Below are positions 42,102 through 50,893 of a stretch of 51,359 nucleotides of DNA, piece after piece. Positions within the stretch are counted from its first letter, which is position 1. Each line of letters starts with the position of its first letter. Under the pieces are notes generated by a model. That model had not been told where the DNA came from. It did not search any database and worked only from the letters and a program-made list of their open reading frames with translations. The stretch comes from Lachnospiraceae bacterium. GTDB taxonomy: Bacteria > Bacillota > Clostridia > Lachnospirales > Lachnospiraceae. Location: contig JAEEXG010000014.1 of the NCBI GenBank assembly GCA_016291405.1, forward strand, positions 1-51,359, in the 5' to 3' direction. Both the position numbers and the translations under genes were made by a program.

Positions 42102-43357
42102 TGCAGTATGGCCTTATAGGTGAAAAGCTGGGGCATAGCTACTCAAAAGAAATTCATACAGCCTTCGGGAAATACGATTACGAGCTTAAAGAACTCCCAA
42201 AAGATCAGGTAAAATCTTTTATCCTTGGAAAGCAGTTTAAGGGCTTAAACGTTACCATTCCTTACAAAGAAACCGTAATGGAATTTTTAGATTTCATCGA
42301 TGATGAAGCTAAGGCAATCGGAGCCGTAAATACCGTTGTAAATAAGGACGGGAAACTTTACGGATACAACACCGACTTTTACGGAATGCTTGAAGTGTTA
42401 AAAGATACAGGCTTTGATTTTACGAATAAAAAGGTTTTGATTCTTGGAGTCGGAGCAACGGCAAAGACCGCAACCGCAGTAATGAATCATTTACGAGTTA
42501 AGGAAATTTATTACGCAGCAAGAAACAAGGCTAAGTCTTTTAACATAGAAAAGACGGTTTCTTTTGACGAAGCTAAAGAAAAGTTAACTGATGTAGACTT
42601 TATAGTTAACACAACGCCTTGCGGAATGTATCCAAACTTCGATGATCAGGCGATTGATTTAACACCCTTTAAAAACATTTACGGAGTGTTTGATGTAATC
42701 TTTAACCCAGGCCGCACAAAGCTTATGCTTCAGGCAGAAAGCCTCGGGAAAAAGGCTTACGGCGGATTAAAGATGCTTGTATATCAGGCGGTTTACGCAG
42801 CAGAAAAGTTTACAGGCGAATCTGTTGAAAGAAACCTTTCTGAAAAAGTTTTAAAAGATTTAAGAAGCAAAAACGAAAATATAGTTTTAATCGGAATGCC
42901 GGCATCGGGAAAGAGTACGGTTGGAAAAATCCTTTCAAAAGAACTTAAAAAAGATTTTTTTGATACTGACAATCTTATTGTAGAAAAGGCCGGATGCGAG
43001 ATTACAGACATATTTAAAGATAAAGGCGAAACCTATTTTAGAGACCTTGAATCTGAAGTCATAAAAGAAGTTTCTTTAAAGAAAAACGTTATCATTGCAA
43101 CAGGCGGAGGCGCTGTTTTAAGAAAAGAAAACGTAGAGGCTTTAAAAGCCTATGGAAGACTTTACTTTATAGACAGAGCTTTAGAAAACCTTCTTCCTAC
43201 TGATGATAGACCACTAGCCAACGATGCAGAAAAGATTAAAAAGCTTTATGAAACAAGACTTCCCATTTATAGAGAGGCCGCGGATGTAATCGTTGAATGC
43301 GATAACGTTTTAGAACACAAGGTTGAAAAAATAAAGAGGGACCATTATGAACATTAG
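42101..43357 (+). CDS. Shikimate dehydrogenase - shikimate kinase fusion
   Basis: A 418-residue two-domain enzyme. The AroE part (about 1-245) begins YGLIGEKLGHSYSKEIH and has GLNVTIPYKETVM (catalytic Lys), YGYNTDFYG and the NADP site ILGVGATAKTA. The AroK part (about 265-418) has Walker A GMPASGKST, DTDNLIVE, GETYFRDLE and ATGGGAV. It would reduce dehydroshikimate and phosphorylate shikimate in one protein. The fusion order AroE-AroK is seen in some Clostridia. Both halves keep their key residues. It overlaps aroQ by 11 bases. Confidence 0.95.
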   Translation: MQYGLIGEKLGHSYSKEIHTAFGKYDYELKELPKDQVKSFILGKQFKGLNVTIPYKETVMEFLDFIDDEAKAIGAVNTVVNKDGKLYGYNTDFYGMLEVLKDTGFDFTNKKVLILGVGATAKTATAVMNHLRVKEIYYAARNKAKSFNIEKTVSFDEAKEKLTDVDFIVNTTPCGMYPNFDDQAIDLTPFKNIYGVFDVIFNPGRTKLMLQAESLGKKAYGGLKMLVYQAVYAAEKFTGESVERNLSEKVLKDLRSKNENIVLIGMPASGKSTVGKILSKELKKDFFDTDNLIVEKAGCEITDIFKDKGETYFRDLESEVIKEVSLKKNVIIATGGGAVLRKENVEALKAYGRLYFIDRALENLLPTDDRPLANDAEKIKKLYETRLPIYREAADVIVECDNVLEHKVEKIKRDHYEH

Positions 43358-43778
43358 AGTTATAAACGGACCAAACCTTAACATGCTTGGAATAAGAGAG
43401 CCGGGAATCTACGGAAACACAGGATATAAGGCCCTCTGCGATAAAATAAAGAAACATGCAAAAGAAAAAGGCGTGAAGGTAAAGCTTCTTCAAAGCAATC
43501 ACGAAGGCGATCTGGTTTCTTTTATCCAGAAAGCATACAAAAAAGATGATGCAATCGTGATTAACCCAGGAGCCTACACTCACACAAGCATCGCCATACT
43601 TGATGCGGCAAAGGCAGTGGGATTGCCTATTGTGGAAGTACATATTTCAGACGTTTCGAAAAGAGAAGACTTTAGGCAGGTAAGTTACATTAGAAGTGCC
43701 TGTGTAAAGACAATAACAGGTCATGGAACGGACGGATATTTGGAAGCAATCGACTACTTAATTGAGACGGAGAAATAG
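43347..43778 (+). CDS. aroQ: Type II 3-dehydroquinate dehydratase
   Basis: A 143-residue enzyme of usual length. It starts IRVINGPNLNMLGIREP and contains the active-site tyrosine in IYGNTGY, QSNHEGDLVSFIQ, INPGAYTHTSIAILDA and the histidine in VEVHISDVSKRE. It dehydrates 3-dehydroquinate to 3-dehydroshikimate. It begins inside the end of the upstream fusion gene and aroA starts directly after its stop. Confidence 0.97.
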   Translation: MNIRVINGPNLNMLGIREPGIYGNTGYKALCDKIKKHAKEKGVKVKLLQSNHEGDLVSFIQKAYKKDDAIVINPGAYTHTSIAILDAAKAVGLPIVEVHISDVSKREDFRQVSYIRSACVKTITGHGTDGYLEAIDYLIETEK

Positions 43779-44975
43779 ATGCAGGTTACCATCAATAAAT
43801 CAACTGCAAAAGGAATAGTGAAAGCGCCTGCTTCAAAGAGCATGGCTCACAGATATATTGTGTGCGCAGGGTTATCTAAAGGGGTAAGTAAGGTCACAAA
43901 TGTGGACTTTTCGGAAGACATTAAGGCTACCTTATCCTGCATAGAATCTTTGGGCTCAAAAGTGGAAAAAGGCGTAAATTATGTAAAGGTAACAGGTGTT
44001 ACTGAATTTCCAAAGGAAGCAACGTTTAATTGTAATGAAAGCGGAAGCACCATGAGATTCTTTATGGGCATCGCTTTGGGCCTTGGAATAAAGGCAAAGT
44101 TTTACGGAAGCAAAACCCTTCTCACCCGTCCCTTTTCAATCTATGAAGAGATAATAAAAAACGAGGGCGGAGTGTTTGAACGGCACGAAGATTACATCTA
44201 TGTGGATGCAAAATTAAAGCCCGGCACTTTTAAAATTCAGGCAAACATAAGCAGCCAGTTTATTTCGGGACTTTTGTTTATACTTCCATTGCTTGATGGG
44301 GATTCAAAGATAGAGCTCATTCCTCCTGTTGAAAGCAGGTCATACATAAACTTAACCCTTGAAGCTCTTGATTCTTTTGGCGTAAAGGTTTCTTGGGACA
44401 AAGATACCGATTTGATAATAAAGGGTAACAGCGAATATCTTCCAAAAGAAATCGAAGTTGAAGGCGATTATTCAAACGCGGCCTTTCTTGACGCGTTTAA
44501 CTTCCTTGGGGGAAGCGTAGAAGTAACGGGGCTTAAAGAAACAAGCCTTCAGGGAGATAAGGTATATAAAGAGTGCTTTGAAAAGCTTTCTAAAGAGAAC
44601 GCTACCATCGATATTTCCGATTGTCCTGATTTAGGCCCTGTACTTATGGCCATGGCGGCTGCACTTAACGGAGCTACTTTTATTGGCACAAAGCGATTAA
44701 AGATAAAAGAAAGCGACAGAGGAAGCGTGATGTGCGCAGAGCTTTCTAAGTTTTCAATCGATTCAGAGATATTTGATAATGAGATAATAATAAAAAAGGG
44801 AGATTTAAAAGCTCCTAAAGAAACCCTTCTTGGCCACAACGATCATAGAATCGTGATGTCTTTAAGTTTGCTTTTATCAAAAACAGGCGGAAAGATAGAT
44901 GAAGCCGAGGCGGTAAGAAAAAGCTATCCCGGATTTTTTGAGGACATAAAAAAACTTGGAATTGAGGTTTTATAA
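43779..44975 (+). CDS. aroA: EPSP synthase (3-phosphoshikimate 1-carboxyvinyltransferase)
   Basis: A 398-residue enzyme. KAPASKSMAHRYIV carries the catalytic Lys-Ser pair; CNESGSTMRFFMGIALG and YGSKTLLTRPF form the substrate site; IKESDRGSVMCAEL and GHNDHRIVMSLSLL lie in the C-terminal half. It transfers enolpyruvate to shikimate-3-phosphate. The motif NESGSTMRF differs from the common NAGTATR form, suggesting a class II-like, glyphosate-tolerant type; that is inference. The next gene begins 2 bases after the stop. Confidence 0.95.
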   Translation: MQVTINKSTAKGIVKAPASKSMAHRYIVCAGLSKGVSKVTNVDFSEDIKATLSCIESLGSKVEKGVNYVKVTGVTEFPKEATFNCNESGSTMRFFMGIALGLGIKAKFYGSKTLLTRPFSIYEEIIKNEGGVFERHEDYIYVDAKLKPGTFKIQANISSQFISGLLFILPLLDGDSKIELIPPVESRSYINLTLEALDSFGVKVSWDKDTDLIIKGNSEYLPKEIEVEGDYSNAAFLDAFNFLGGSVEVTGLKETSLQGDKVYKECFEKLSKENATIDISDCPDLGPVLMAMAAALNGATFIGTKRLKIKESDRGSVMCAELSKFSIDSEIFDNEIIIKKGDLKAPKETLLGHNDHRIVMSLSLLLSKTGGKIDEAEAVRKSYPGFFEDIKKLGIEVL

Positions 44976-44977
44976 AA

Positions 44978-45832
44978 ATGGAATGGATAAGTAAAAGTAA
45001 CGTATTGATAGTTGGTCTTGGCCTTATGGGCGGAAGCTACGCTAAAGCCTTTAAGCGATTTGGATACCATGTAATGGCTATCGATAAAAAGAAAGAAAGC
45101 ATCGAGTTTGCTTTGGAAAACAAAATAATCGACGAAGGCTCCACAGAAGTAAAGAAAGAATTTGTGGGAAAGGCCGATACCGTTATTTTTGCTTTGTATC
45201 CGGAAGTCTTTAAAAAGTGGATTAAAGATTACCAGAACTTTTTTAAGAAAGATATTTTTATTACGGACGTAACCGGTGTTAAAAGCGCCGTTGTATACGA
45301 TATACAGGATATTTTAAGACCTGATGTTGAATTTATCGCATCTCACCCCATGGCAGGTAGAGAAGTCTACGGCGTGCAAAATTCAGATGACAGAATTTTC
45401 TTAAACGCTAACTTTATTGTGACACCTACAGAAAAGAACACAAAGAAAGCAATCGAATGGTGCTCAAGCCTTGGAAGAGTGCTTGGATGCAGAAAGATTT
45501 CAATTCTTTCTCCTAAAGAGCACGATGAAATGATCGGATACGTATCACAGCTTACCCACGTTATTGCGGTATCACTGATGACATGTAAAGATAACAGACA
45601 TCTTGTTGATTACACCGGCGACTCTTTCAGAGACTTAACAAGAATTGCCCGCATCAATGAAAAAATGTGGAGCGAACTTTTCCTTATGAACAAAGACGTT
45701 TTGCTTAAAGAAATGGATGAGTTTATAGCGGAAATGGGCACAATGAGAGACCTTCTTGCAAAGGAAGATGCGGAAGGCATGAAAGAAAAAATGAAAATAT
45801 CTACCAAACGACGCGGTTGGTTTGATAAATAA
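44978..45832 (+). CDS. tyrA: Prephenate dehydrogenase
   Basis: A 284-residue NAD-dependent enzyme. The Rossmann motif is VGLGLMGGSYAKAFKRFGYHV with an Asp at its end (AIDKK). SHPMAGREVYG is the catalytic His stretch, and LTHVIAVSLM matches the helix below the site. It oxidatively decarboxylates prephenate to 4-hydroxyphenylpyruvate for tyrosine. No ACT domain is present, so tyrosine feedback would be weak or act elsewhere. Confidence 0.95.
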   Translation: MEWISKSNVLIVGLGLMGGSYAKAFKRFGYHVMAIDKKKESIEFALENKIIDEGSTEVKKEFVGKADTVIFALYPEVFKKWIKDYQNFFKKDIFITDVTGVKSAVVYDIQDILRPDVEFIASHPMAGREVYGVQNSDDRIFLNANFIVTPTEKNTKKAIEWCSSLGRVLGCRKISILSPKEHDEMIGYVSQLTHVIAVSLMTCKDNRHLVDYTGDSFRDLTRIARINEKMWSELFLMNKDVLLKEMDEFIAEMGTMRDLLAKEDAEGMKEKMKISTKRRGWFDK

Positions 45833-45846
45833 AGGGAGATACTACT

Positions 45847-46875
45847 ATGAATATGGATTTTGAAAGAAAACTGGCCATTCCCATGGAAGTTAAGGAAATG
45901 TTCCCAATCACCATGAAGGTCAGTGAGACGGTTGATAAAAGAAGAGCGGAAATTATTTCTGTTTTTGAAGGAAAAGATGACAGGCTCTTACTTATAATCG
46001 GCCCCTGCTCTGCAGATAATGAGGACAGCGTGCTTGATTACATCGGAAGGCTTAAAAAGGTATCTGAAAAGGTATCCGATAAGATTTTAATCGTACCTAG
46101 AATTTACACAAACAAGCCCCGCACCACAGGCGCAGGCTACAAAGGCCTTCTTCATCAGCCTAATCCCAATGCAAAGCCCGATATGTTTGAAGGAATCATC
46201 GCCACAAGACGCCTTCACATGAGAGCTGCGGAAGAATTTGAATTTTCAAGCGCGGATGAAATGTTATATCCCGAAAATCATAAATACTTGGATGATTTGT
46301 TGGGTTACGTAGCAGTTGGCGCAAGAAGCGTTGAAGACCAGCAGCATAGACTTACAGCCAGCGGTATCGAAGTTCCCGTAGGTATGAAGAACCCTACTTC
46401 CGGTGTATATTCCGTTATGATGAACGCTATAAGCGCAGCTCAAAGCCCTCATACCTTTATTTACAGAGGATGGCAGGCTCACTCTCACGGAAACCCTTAT
46501 GCGCACGCAATATTAAGAGGTTACAGTTCAAAGTCAGGTGATTCAAAGGTTAATTACCACTACGAAGATTTGATTCAGCTTTGTGAGTTCTATCAAAAGG
46601 GAGAATACAAAAATCCTGCGGTTATCGTGGATACAAACCATGCAAACTCCGGAAAGAACCCCTTCGAACAGCCCAGAATCATCAAAGAAGTGCTTCACTC
46701 AGCCCGTCACAACGACGATATAAAGAAGCTTCTTAAAGGCTTTATGGTTGAAAGCTACATTGAAGACGGCGCTCAGAAGATAGGAGAGGGCGTATACGGA
46801 AAATCAATCACCGACCCTTGCCTTGGCTGGGAAAAGACTGAAAAGCTTATTTTGGAAATTGCGGATTTACTCTAA
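45847..46875 (+). CDS. aroF: DAHP synthase, class I (AroF/G/H type)
   Basis: A 342-residue enzyme. IIGPCSADNEDSVLDYI, IVPRIYTNKPRTTGAGYKGL, GARSVEDQQHRLTASG, GMKNPTSG and VDTNHANSGKNPFEQ are the PEP, Mn and erythrose-4-phosphate sites of the AroFGH family. It makes DAHP, the first step of the shikimate pathway, and is the last gene of this operon. Which amino acid inhibits it cannot be read. The ribosome site is AAAGGGAGA. Confidence 0.95.
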   Translation: MNMDFERKLAIPMEVKEMFPITMKVSETVDKRRAEIISVFEGKDDRLLLIIGPCSADNEDSVLDYIGRLKKVSEKVSDKILIVPRIYTNKPRTTGAGYKGLLHQPNPNAKPDMFEGIIATRRLHMRAAEEFEFSSADEMLYPENHKYLDDLLGYVAVGARSVEDQQHRLTASGIEVPVGMKNPTSGVYSVMMNAISAAQSPHTFIYRGWQAHSHGNPYAHAILRGYSSKSGDSKVNYHYEDLIQLCEFYQKGEYKNPAVIVDTNHANSGKNPFEQPRIIKEVLHSARHNDDIKKLLKGFMVESYIEDGAQKIGEGVYGKSITDPCLGWEKTEKLILEIADLL

Positions 46876-46887
46876 TATGGATTATAC

Positions 46888-46917
46888 TAAAAGCGGGCCT
46901 TAAAAAGGCTCGCTTTA
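46888..46917 (+). terminator. Weak hairpin after aroF
   Basis: AAAGCGGGCCT (46890-46900) pairs with AGGCTCGCTTT (46906-46916); only A-rich sequence follows, so termination is uncertain. Confidence 0.5.
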
Positions 46918-46941
46918 AAAATGTAAATAAGGGGATTTTAC

Positions 46942-47910
46942 ATGAATACAAAGGCTCTTACCAAGAAAGAGAAGCTTTTTAAAATTATAACAATCGGAAG
47001 CAGAGAAGACATTCCAAGCAGGATTTTTGACCTATTCTTAGTGGTGCTAATCTTAACAAATGTCTTACTTACTTTCCTTATGACATTTAAATACTTTGAT
47101 CCGTATTACGGCATTTTCCATCAAATAGAAATTGCCACTTTGATTCTTTTTACCATTGAATACATTTTAAGAATCTACACATCAGACCTTTTATATCCCG
47201 ACAAAACAAAGGGAAAGGCCGTCATTAAGTTTTTGCTTTCTTTTGACGGTATTGTTGATTTGCTTACAATTTTGCCGCTTGTGCCATTTGCGGGATTTGT
47301 GGCCTTTAGAATATTAAGAGTCGTAAGAATCTTTCATTTATTCAGAATCAACGCAACCTACGATTCCTTTAATGTAATTGCCCAGGTTATAAGCGAAAAG
47401 AAAAAGCAGATAGCATCTTCAGTTTTAATCATATTTATTTTCATGCTTGCTTCTTCTTTAGGAATGTATTCCGCAGAGCATGACACACAGCCTGAAGCCT
47501 TCGCAAATGCTTTTTCCGGAATCTGGTGGAGCGTATCGGCGTTACTCACCGTAGGATACGGAGACATATATCCCATGACCGTCTGGGGCAAAATCCTAGG
47601 CATATTCGTAGCCTTCCTCGGCGTAGGGCTCGTAGCTATCCCTACAGGTATCATAAGCGCCGGATTTGTGGAGCAATATAATTTAAGTACATCGATGGGA
47701 AAGAAGATGATTGATACAGGTTCAATCGGTGAAACTCTTATCGATAATAAATCCGAATTTGCGGGCAAATCCATTCGAGAGATTACAAAGGATAAAACTG
47801 TTGAAGTTTTGTTAGTTATAAGAGACGATCTTCACATTGTGCCGACTCCAACTCTTGTTTTAAAGCCGAAAGATATAGTTGTAATTAAAAGTGACAGAGT
47901 TGAAAAATAG
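46942..47910 (+). CDS. Voltage-gated-type potassium channel with RCK C-like tail
   Basis: A 322-residue channel. Four hydrophobic segments come first; the fourth (AFRILRVVRIFHLFRI, about 121-136) has arginines every third place, as in an S4 voltage sensor. The pore follows with selectivity filter TVGYGD (203-208) and a last membrane segment. The C-terminal 65 residues (GETLIDNKSEFAGKSIREI to VVIKSDRVEK) resemble a TrkA-C/RCK C domain, which usually binds nucleotides or ions. It should pass K ions under voltage or ligand control. It converges on trkA, with element A2 between. Confidence 0.88.
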   Translation: MNTKALTKKEKLFKIITIGSREDIPSRIFDLFLVVLILTNVLLTFLMTFKYFDPYYGIFHQIEIATLILFTIEYILRIYTSDLLYPDKTKGKAVIKFLLSFDGIVDLLTILPLVPFAGFVAFRILRVVRIFHLFRINATYDSFNVIAQVISEKKKQIASSVLIIFIFMLASSLGMYSAEHDTQPEAFANAFSGIWWSVSALLTVGYGDIYPMTVWGKILGIFVAFLGVGLVAIPTGIISAGFVEQYNLSTSMGKKMIDTGSIGETLIDNKSEFAGKSIREITKDKTVEVLLVIRDDLHIVPTPTLVLKPKDIVVIKSDRVEK

Positions 47911-47929
47911 ATAAGATCAGATGATTAAC

Positions 47930-48107
47930 GGGGCTGTCCGAAGAGACACTCTATGTTTCAAAACGAAGCAACGCTCCGACGAACTAATCCACGAAAAACT
48001 AAGACGCGAAGTTACCTTCGCGCCTAAGATTTTCGGGATGGATTTCGTCTGCGCTAAGAGCGCTTCTAAAGTGTTTTGAAACATAGAGTGTCTCTTCGGA
48101 CAGCCCC
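47930..48107. repeat. Long palindromic element A2
   Basis: Perfect 35-base arms (47930-47964 and 48073-48107, GGGGCTGTCCGAAGAG... and its complement) surround a 108-base core. The core folds further: GACGAA pairs with TTCGTC, CGAAAA with TTTTCG, and GCGAAG with CTTCGC. It is homologous, in inverted orientation, to A1 at 1992-2235. It sits between convergent genes and could act as a bidirectional terminator. Non-coding. Confidence 0.9.
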
Positions 48108-48117
48108 TCTTTTATCT

Positions 48118-49485
48118 TTACCTAAATATTTCGTTTAAGTTTTTAATTTTATTCTTGCTTGAAGAAACAATAATCACTTTATCGCCAACTGTAAGCTTTG
48201 AAGAACCGCTGGGAACGGCTAACTTGCCGTCTTTTATGATGGCTGCTACTAAGGTATCTTTCTTTAACTTAAACGCTTTATCTCTAAATTCGACATCCAA
48301 ATGCTCACACTTATCTGTAACATCAAACTCCATAAGCTCTGCCATCGAATCACAGATACTGTAGAATTTAAGGATATCGTTCTTTTCATCCTCCATCTGA
48401 GCGCTTCTTGCATACTTGTAAAGTTTGGTTGCAGCAATTTCACTGGGAGATACGGTGATATCCATGTTTACTTTGTGAAGCATCTTTGCGTGTGCCACCG
48501 TATCGATTCTTGTGATGATTGATTCAACACCCGATGCCCAGGCATACATGCTGACAACTAAGTTTGCTTCGTCTCTGTCTGTGACTGAGACAACCACATC
48601 CTTCTTTGAAATGGCTTCTTCGTCAAGCACCTCAACAGATTCTGCATTGCCAAAAGAAACCTTTGCTTTGGGATACTTTTCCATAAGCTTTTTGCAGTTT
48701 TGAATGCTTTCTTCAACAATCGTTACGTCTTTTCCGGCTTCGATAAGTTTTTTTGTTAAGTAATCGCCTGTAAAGCCACCGCCAACAACAAGTACTTTCT
48801 TTGCACTTGTCTTGATGATTCCCATCTTTTTAAAGGTGTCGGCAACACCTTTTTGATCGGAAATGATTAAAACGTCGTCCCCTTCTTTACACACAAAAGT
48901 ACCATCAGGAATATGGAGCTTACCTTCTCTTACAACAGCCACAATAAGGAAGTTTCCGTTTAATTCTTTTCTTAAATCGATAAGGTTCTTATCATTGAAC
49001 GGAGAATCCTTTAAAACAACGATTGAAAGCATTTCGATGGTATCATCGAAGAAGGAATCAAGACGAACATTACCGGGAAGACCGACATTGTTAAAAATGA
49101 AATCTGCAACGTCAATCTTTGGACGCACGATGTAATCAATGTTGTATTCTTTTATAAGGGCATCTTTCTCAAGAGCAAGGTCCGGAAGCACCAAACGTGC
49201 TGCGGTTCTCTTTGCGCCGAGGTTTTTTGCCTGAAGGCAGCTAAGCAAATTGATTTCATCGACAGCCGTTGTGGCAATAAGCATATCGGCTGTGTCTGCG
49301 CCAGCTTTTAAAAGAGTTTCTCTGGAAGCACCGCTTCCTTCAACTCCCGACACATTGTATTTATCCGTAACCGAATCGATGATTTCTTTTGAACAATCGA
49401 TGACGGTCACATCAATGCCTTCCTTTGTGAGCATTTCAATCAAATTAAGTCCGGTTTTACCGATTCCAACAACTATAACTTTCAT
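48118..49485 (-). CDS. trkA: TrkA, K+ uptake regulatory subunit
   Basis: A 455-residue protein with two RCK halves. Each has a Rossmann nucleotide site: VVGIGKTGLNLIEMLTKEGIDVTVID near the start and VVGGGFTGDYLTKKLIEAGKDVTIVEE near 230. Each half ends with a TrkA-C-like domain (around 135-215 and 375-455). It normally gates the TrkH channel, but no trkH is in the window. Its ATG directly follows the stop of the antiporter gene, so the two are translationally coupled; its ribosome site lies inside that gene's end (AAAGGGGAGAG). Confidence 0.95.
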   Translation of the reverse strand: MKVIVVGIGKTGLNLIEMLTKEGIDVTVIDCSKEIIDSVTDKYNVSGVEGSGASRETLLKAGADTADMLIATTAVDEINLLSCLQAKNLGAKRTAARLVLPDLALEKDALIKEYNIDYIVRPKIDVADFIFNNVGLPGNVRLDSFFDDTIEMLSIVVLKDSPFNDKNLIDLRKELNGNFLIVAVVREGKLHIPDGTFVCKEGDDVLIISDQKGVADTFKKMGIIKTSAKKVLVVGGGFTGDYLTKKLIEAGKDVTIVEESIQNCKKLMEKYPKAKVSFGNAESVEVLDEEAISKKDVVVSVTDRDEANLVVSMYAWASGVESIITRIDTVAHAKMLHKVNMDITVSPSEIAATKLYKYARSAQMEDEKNDILKFYSICDSMAELMEFDVTDKCEHLDVEFRDKAFKLKKDTLVAAIIKDGKLAVPSGSSKLTVGDKVIIVSSSKNKIKNLNEIFR

Positions 49486-50769
49486 TTATCTCTCCCCTTT
49501 AAGTCTTTCTACTTTATGTTTTTCAAGTGCAAAGTAGACTTTCTTTATACTTAATCCCTGCACCAAAACCGTAAAGAAAATGGTGATGTAGGTTACATTT
49601 AAGAAAATAAGATATACGTTTTCGGGTAAGAACTCCTTTGTGCCAAGAGCAAGGGCTAAGGAAAGACCTCCCTTAAGAGCCGACCAGGTCATAAGGGCCA
49701 CATATTCTTTTAGTGAATAGTTGCCGGGCATTTTCTTGCCGGTTAGCAAACTGCTTATAAACACGCCGAAAGCTCTTGATAAAACGATTAAAATAATGGA
49801 TGCCGGCAAAAGCAAAAGCGCATATTCGCTAAGCTTTAAATTCAAAACAAGGAGCGCAATCATTACAAACAAGACTGCGTTAAGCATTGATTCAAGGATT
49901 TCCCAAAAGTCTTTGTAATAATCTCTTTGGTCGATAACTTCGACTCTTCTTTTGATTTTTCCCATAGCGTAAGAAAAGTACATACCGCACACAACGGAAG
50001 CGATAACTCCGGAAAAACCAAGGTGTTCGCAGACTATATAAACAAGTGAAACATTAAGAAGCGAAATCAAAATGTACTTAATGGGATCTCTTGTAAGCTT
50101 TAAAAGTGAAAAGAAAAGGAATGAGAAAACCAAAGCAACTGCGATGGCACCAAGTATTTCTTTTAAGAAAAGCACAAAGAAATTGGCCTGAGAGCTTTTG
50201 GTTATTAGGCTGCGCACAAATATAAAGAGCGTTACGCCCGTTCCGTCGTTAAACAAAGATTCATTTTCAATGATTGAGCAAACATTCTTTGATAAGCCTA
50301 TTTTGTTTAGAATACCCGTTGCCGCAATAGGGTCTGTGGGAGACACAACGCAACCCAATAAAATGCAGGCCGTTAAATCAAGCGGGAGCTTAAAGAGTAA
50401 GCTTACAAGGTAAAAAAGCACTCCGTAGAATACGGAAGAAATCACCGTCGTAAGCAAAGCAAGCAAAGAAATAGGCCTTATGTTTTGCTTAAATTTACTC
50501 ATGTTTACTTTGCTTGCCCCGGCAAAGAGCATAAAGCAAAGCACTCCGTCCATTAAGTATTCTTCGAATCCGAAGTCCCCTAACTTATCGATGAAACTGT
50601 TTAAAGATTCAAGGCTTGAAAAGTTTCTTACTGCCAGTAACACTAAGGCAATGATTAAAGAAAAAAGTATCAAAGCGATATCGCTTTGAAGATGAAACAC
50701 CCGCTCGTTTAAGAGCCCGATGCCTACAATAAAGACTAGTACGATAATTAAAAATAAAAGTATATTCAT
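49486..50769 (-). CDS. CPA1-family cation:proton antiporter (NhaP-like)
   Basis: A 427-residue membrane protein with about 12 segments. The core motif GCVVSPTDPIAATGIL is the PTDP site of CPA1 exchangers and FNDGTGVTLFIFV is the ND-containing ion-binding helix. The C-terminus is short with no regulatory domain. It exchanges Na or K for protons across the membrane. Coupling to trkA suggests K or pH homeostasis and a possible RCK-regulated exchanger. A GAGGGG ribosome site precedes the ATG. Confidence 0.93.
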   Translation of the reverse strand: MNILLFLIIVLVFIVGIGLLNERVFHLQSDIALILFSLIIALVLLAVRNFSSLESLNSFIDKLGDFGFEEYLMDGVLCFMLFAGASKVNMSKFKQNIRPISLLALLTTVISSVFYGVLFYLVSLLFKLPLDLTACILLGCVVSPTDPIAATGILNKIGLSKNVCSIIENESLFNDGTGVTLFIFVRSLITKSSQANFFVLFLKEILGAIAVALVFSFLFFSLLKLTRDPIKYILISLLNVSLVYIVCEHLGFSGVIASVVCGMYFSYAMGKIKRRVEVIDQRDYYKDFWEILESMLNAVLFVMIALLVLNLKLSEYALLLLPASIILIVLSRAFGVFISSLLTGKKMPGNYSLKEYVALMTWSALKGGLSLALALGTKEFLPENVYLIFLNVTYITIFFTVLVQGLSIKKVYFALEKHKVERLKGER

Positions 50770-50835
50770 ATGCCCCTCTACATATTTTTATTTTAGAAAT
50801 AGTATAGCTCTAAATGATAAAACCCTCAACTTTAT

Positions 50836-50865
50836 TTGACAAATTGGCAGTTAGCGGTGGATAAT
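50836..50865 (+). promoter_or_regulatory. Promoter for the right-edge gene
   Basis: TTGACA (50836-50841), an 18-base spacer and GATAAT (50860-50865), with the ATG 29 bases later. Confidence 0.7.
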
Positions 50866-50893
50866 CGAAATGTGAGTGAAGAAAAGGAATACT

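Noticed and set aside
1992-48107. CRISPR arrays
   Set aside because: The repeats are long dispersed palindromes, not short repeats with regular spacers, and no cas genes are present.
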